This document shows, piece after piece, positions 24,223-26,745 of a stretch of DNA of 26,745 nucleotides (position 1 is its first letter; each line of letters starts with the position of its first letter). Below the pieces are notes generated by a model. It ran no database searches. It worked only from the letters and a program-made list of their open reading frames with translations, and had not been told where the DNA came from. Source of the DNA: JBDNBY01 sp039767595 (lineage in GTDB: Bacteria > Pseudomonadota > Alphaproteobacteria > Rhodobacterales > Rhodobacteraceae); the NCBI GenBank assembly GCA_039767595.1, contig JBDNBY010000043.1:1-26745 (forward strand), given 5' to 3'. Made by a program: the position numbers and the translations under genes.

Positions 24223-24599
24223 ACATCGCTAATTTTTGACCGCAAAGTCATAGAAATTTTCGCTTCTTCGTCCTTTGATAGTTTAAATGGAAATGCAGCT
24301 GTTCGAGAGAGCTCTTCAAGATTTCCGTCATATCTATCGTTCTCAGCCGCATCGGAGACAATGTCTAAAACAAGTGCGAAAGCATTTTCACTTAACTCAG
24401 TATCTAGAAAACTTTGCCTTGCCTGCGAGAGTTCATGATCTTCCATTTTATAATTGAACAGCTCTTCTAGAACTTCCTCTACTAGGGGATGGCCCGCAAT
24501 CAATTCAGACCTACCCGAGTCGAATTTTGCCACGAGCAAAATTTGAATAAAGCTATAGACTTCCGCGTCGCTCCAAGACTCTAAGTTCATACGCACCAT
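24219..24599 (-). CDS. Hypothetical acidic helical protein, AT-rich orphan
   Basis: A 126-residue protein (start MVRMNLESWSDAEVY) of unknown family. The start at 24599 is well supported: GAGGAG lies seven bases upstream; an in-frame start at 24623 is less good. The protein is strongly acidic (EEVLEELFNYKMEDHEL, DIVSDAAENDRYDGNLEEL), has no membrane segment, no signal peptide and no cysteine, and is predicted mostly helical. Its coding sequence is visibly richer in A and T than the flanking genes, and it sits between an IS66 remnant and idi, which suggests later arrival. Immunity-type proteins of contact-dependent or nuclease toxin systems often have this size and charge, but no toxin gene is nearby, so that is only a possibility. 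Confidence 0.7.
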   Translation of the reverse strand: MVRMNLESWSDAEVYSFIQILLVAKFDSGRSELIAGHPLVEEVLEELFNYKMEDHELSQARQSFLDTELSENAFALVLDIVSDAAENDRYDGNLEELSRTAAFPFKLSKDEEAKISMTLRSKISDV

Positions 24600-24826
24600 T
24601 GATTTACTCCTCAAAAAAATCAATTAAACTCTTAAAGTACCATAAATAGTGTATCTGAAACACGTTATCCATCTCCAAGTTAATCGCTCAAAAGGAATGC
24701 CATCGTGAGGAGGGCGAAAGATTAACACTTTTAACGGGCCTATCCCTTGGATCACCGGTCATCGATGGCACTGGTTTCGCGGAGTTAGATCGCCTATACC
24801 GCCCCCCAGTGAGAGTGAGCGAGCAG

Positions 24827-25375
24827 ATGTCTGATACACCGATTGTTGATCCTAGCATACCACCTGCAGCGATCCCCGCGTGGGTCGATGGGGTGTTGCA
24901 GCCGGTGGATAAGCTGCAAGCCCATCAAAACGGGTGGCGGCATCAGGCGATCTCGGTGTTTGTGTTTGCGCAGGGGCATTTGTTGTTACAACGCCGCGCC
25001 CTTGGCAAATACCATACGCCGGGCCTTTGGGCGAATACATGCTGTACGCATCCGCATTGGGGCGAGGCGGCGACAGATACAGCGCCGCGCCGCTTGGGCG
25101 AAGAGTTGAACCTTGTGGGCGTCGCTCTGGATCACGTGGGGCAAGTGGAGTATCGCGCCGATGTCGGTGGCGGCATGATCGAACATGAAGTGGTCGAGAT
25201 GTTTGTCGGTCATATGCCGCAGTGCCATGAGATTACGCCTAACCCTGCCGAAGTCAGTGCCGTGCAATGGATCACGAAAGAGGCGCTCTTGCACAAGATG
25301 GCGCAGACGCCCGATGCGTTCACGCCGTGGCTGCGCATTTATCTAGACCAGCATGCCGATGTCTTTTGGCCCTAA
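24827..25375 (+). CDS. idi: Isopentenyl-diphosphate delta-isomerase, type 1
   Basis: A 182-residue Nudix-fold isomerase. Key residues seen: the cysteine and histidine block WANTCCTHPHWGE, the Nudix-like helix RRLGEELNL, and an EHEVVEMFVG segment carrying the catalytic glutamate. It interconverts isopentenyl and dimethylallyl diphosphate for quinones, carotenoids and undecaprenyl phosphate. ATG 24827 starts a normal N-terminus; GTG 24809 and 24815 are in frame but add little. In phototrophic Rhodobacteraceae idi can lie with photosynthesis genes, but none are here. Its TAA (25373-25375) overlaps the stop codon of the convergent antiporter gene. Confidence 0.92.
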   Translation: MSDTPIVDPSIPPAAIPAWVDGVLQPVDKLQAHQNGWRHQAISVFVFAQGHLLLQRRALGKYHTPGLWANTCCTHPHWGEAATDTAPRRLGEELNLVGVALDHVGQVEYRADVGGGMIEHEVVEMFVGHMPQCHEITPNPAEVSAVQWITKEALLHKMAQTPDAFTPWLRIYLDQHADVFWP

Positions 25376-26745
25376 GCGGTGTCGTCTGGGCCTGTGCCCT
25401 CCAGCGGGCTGCGCGCCTCTAACAAAGCTGATTCAAGCTCTTGCTCCAGCTCTTTGGCGCGGTTGATATAAGCCTCATTTTTGCCCGTCGGCACATCGGG
25501 TTGCCACAGCTTGGCCAGCTCAGATAGGGCATAGCGGTCATGTTTATAAAAGGTTTTTTCCGCCTCGGCCGCCTCGTATTCCGTAAGGCCCACATTTTCC
25601 AAGACATATCGGCCCGCCCGCAGTGAGCTGTCGAACATTTCGCGCACGATGTCATTGGCCCCCGCGGCATAGAGGCGGTAGACTTGCTCGCGGTCTGTGG
25701 CGCGGGCAATGATGTGTAAATCCTCGCGCTCGCGACGGGCATGTTCAACAAGGCGGATCGCAGCATCTGTATCATCAACGGCAACAACAAGGATCTTTGC
25801 CGACTTCAAACCGGCTGCCGTGAGGATCTCGGGCCGCGTTGGGTCGCCAAAGAACCCTTTGATCCCAAAGCGCCGCATCAATTCAATCGATTTCGGATTG
25901 TTATCCAAAACAACAGTTTCAAAGCCTGAGTTGCGGACCAAACGATTGACGATCTGTCCAAATCGTCCCATGCCGGCGATGATCACGGGCCCATGGCTAT
26001 CGATGGTGTCATCGGCACGGTCGGATGTGGTGTGCGCCTGTGCCGCACTGATTTTATCGTATAAAATGAACAAAAGCGGCGTAATCAGCATGGTCAGTGC
26101 CACCACCAAGAGCAGCTGCTCGGCCAAGGGGGTGGGGATGACATGTTGCTGCGTTGAAAACGCCAGCAAGACAAAGCCAAATTCACCGGCCTGCGCCAAT
26201 GAGAGCGTAAAGAGCCATCTGCTGCGGCCTTTGATCTTAAATATAACCGCCAAACCAAAGAGGATCGCCGCTTTGATCACAATCAAACCAATTGTCAGCC
26301 CAAGGATCAAAACTGGCTGCGCGGCAAAGGTGTTGAAATTTATGCCGGCGCCGACCGTGATGAAAAATAGTCCTAACAATAGCCCTTTGAACGGCTCGAC
26401 GGCACTTTCTAATTCGTGGCGAAAGGCGGAGTTGGCCAATACCACACCGGCGAGAAACGTGCCCAAGGCCGGCGATAGCCCCACAAGCAACATGCCATAG
26501 GCAATGCCCACAACGATCAGCAATGTGATGGCTGTGGACATCTCGCGCAATCCTGTGCTGTGAGTCATTTTGAAAATCGGCGGCATGGCAAAGATGCCGA
26601 CAATAATAATCGCCGAGATCGCGCTGAGGGTGGCCAAAGTGACCGCCTAGCCCGGCAGCCCCGCGAGCATGTTATGCCTGGCACCATGGCCGTCGGAATG
26701 GCTGATCGTGGCCGATAATTCGGGCAGAGCCAATAGCGGCAAGAG
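25372..26745 (-). pseudogene. KefB-type monovalent cation/proton antiporter with TrkA-N domain, interrupted by an in-frame TAG, 5' partial
   Basis: CPA2-family antiporter. The long part (from 26646 down) has the C-terminal half of the membrane domain (LVGLSPALGTFLAGVVLANS, FFITVGAGINF), then an NAD-binding TrkA-N domain (VIIAGMGRFGQIVNRLVRNS, VLDNNPKSIELMRRFGIKGF) and a short helical tail ending GPDDTA. TAG at 26647-26649 interrupts the frame; beyond it the same frame continues to the window edge as LPLLALPELSATIS ... NMLAGLPG, which fits the upstream part of the same family. So there is no frameshift, only one nonsense codon, probably in place of a tyrosine codon. The gene is either inactive, carries a sequencing error, or makes a shortened product. 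The gene's start is outside the window. Confidence 0.8.

Noticed and set aside
25697..26500. A 267-codon plus-strand frame opposite the antiporter gene
   Set aside because: Antisense shadow of a clear TrkA-N/membrane protein; no motif and no ribosome-binding site.
24085..26649. Recoding of TAG as a sense codon, because two frames contain in-frame TAG
   Set aside because: The OsmC gene and the antiporter gene themselves end in TAG, and all other genes read normally, so two independent nonsense changes are simpler.
1..26745. CRISPR arrays, tRNA or rRNA genes
   Set aside because: No regularly spaced direct repeats, cloverleaf arms or rRNA-like segments were seen in the short intergenic regions.

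Overview
The window looks like chromosomal DNA of a marine alphaproteobacterium of the Roseobacter group (Rhodobacteraceae). The grounds are protein content and arrangement: a cytoplasmic SoeABC-type sulfite dehydrogenase, a tripartite tricarboxylate transporter (TTT) operon, a DMSP-demethylase-like GcvT protein, an ArsJ arsenate module, DUF1045 and a DbpA-tailed DEAD-box helicase. This is inference from families recognised by eye; no rRNA or tRNA gene was found and no search was run.

Layout. 1-2363 (+): 3' part of a CapA-type gene, a DUF1045 2H-phosphoesterase gene and an orphan ParA ATPase. 2410-5545 (+): an arsenic operon consisting of a near-consensus promoter, an ArsR-ArsC fusion, a GAPDH and the ArsJ transporter. 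5618-6598 (+): a sterol-desaturase/fatty-acid-hydroxylase family membrane protein. 6616-12604 (-): a five-gene operon read leftwards as tctA-tctB-tctC-acylating aldehyde dehydrogenase-CoA ligase, with a LacI-family regulator diverging at 12705-13730. 13886-18284 (+): soeABC. 18285-18650: a gene-free, AT-rich stretch with several hairpins. 18651-20687 (+): DEAD-box helicase. 20827-21921 (+): WecA/MraY-family sugar-phosphate transferase. 22126-23744 (+): a DmdA-like protein behind a perfect LacI-type palindrome, followed by an OsmC-family protein and a strong terminator. 23811-24599: a small degraded patch with an IS66 transposase tail, a broken ORF and an AT-richer orphan gene. 24827-25375 (+): isopentenyl-diphosphate isomerase. 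25372-26745 (-): a KefB-type cation/proton antiporter interrupted by an in-frame amber codon and cut by the window edge.

How it fits together. The most coherent system is a candidate organosulfonate route. TTT would take up a carboxylate such as sulfoacetate, the CoA ligase (SauT-like) would form sulfoacetyl-CoA, and the acylating dehydrogenase (SauS-like) would reduce it to sulfoacetaldehyde. Sulfite released by an Xsc enzyme encoded elsewhere would be oxidised to sulfate by SoeABC. The LacI protein is the obvious local regulator. The arsenic operon pairs arsenate capture as 1-arseno-3-phosphoglycerate (GAPDH plus ArsJ) with a regulator whose only cysteines lie in its fused arsenate-reductase domain. 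No As(III) exporter is seen in the window.
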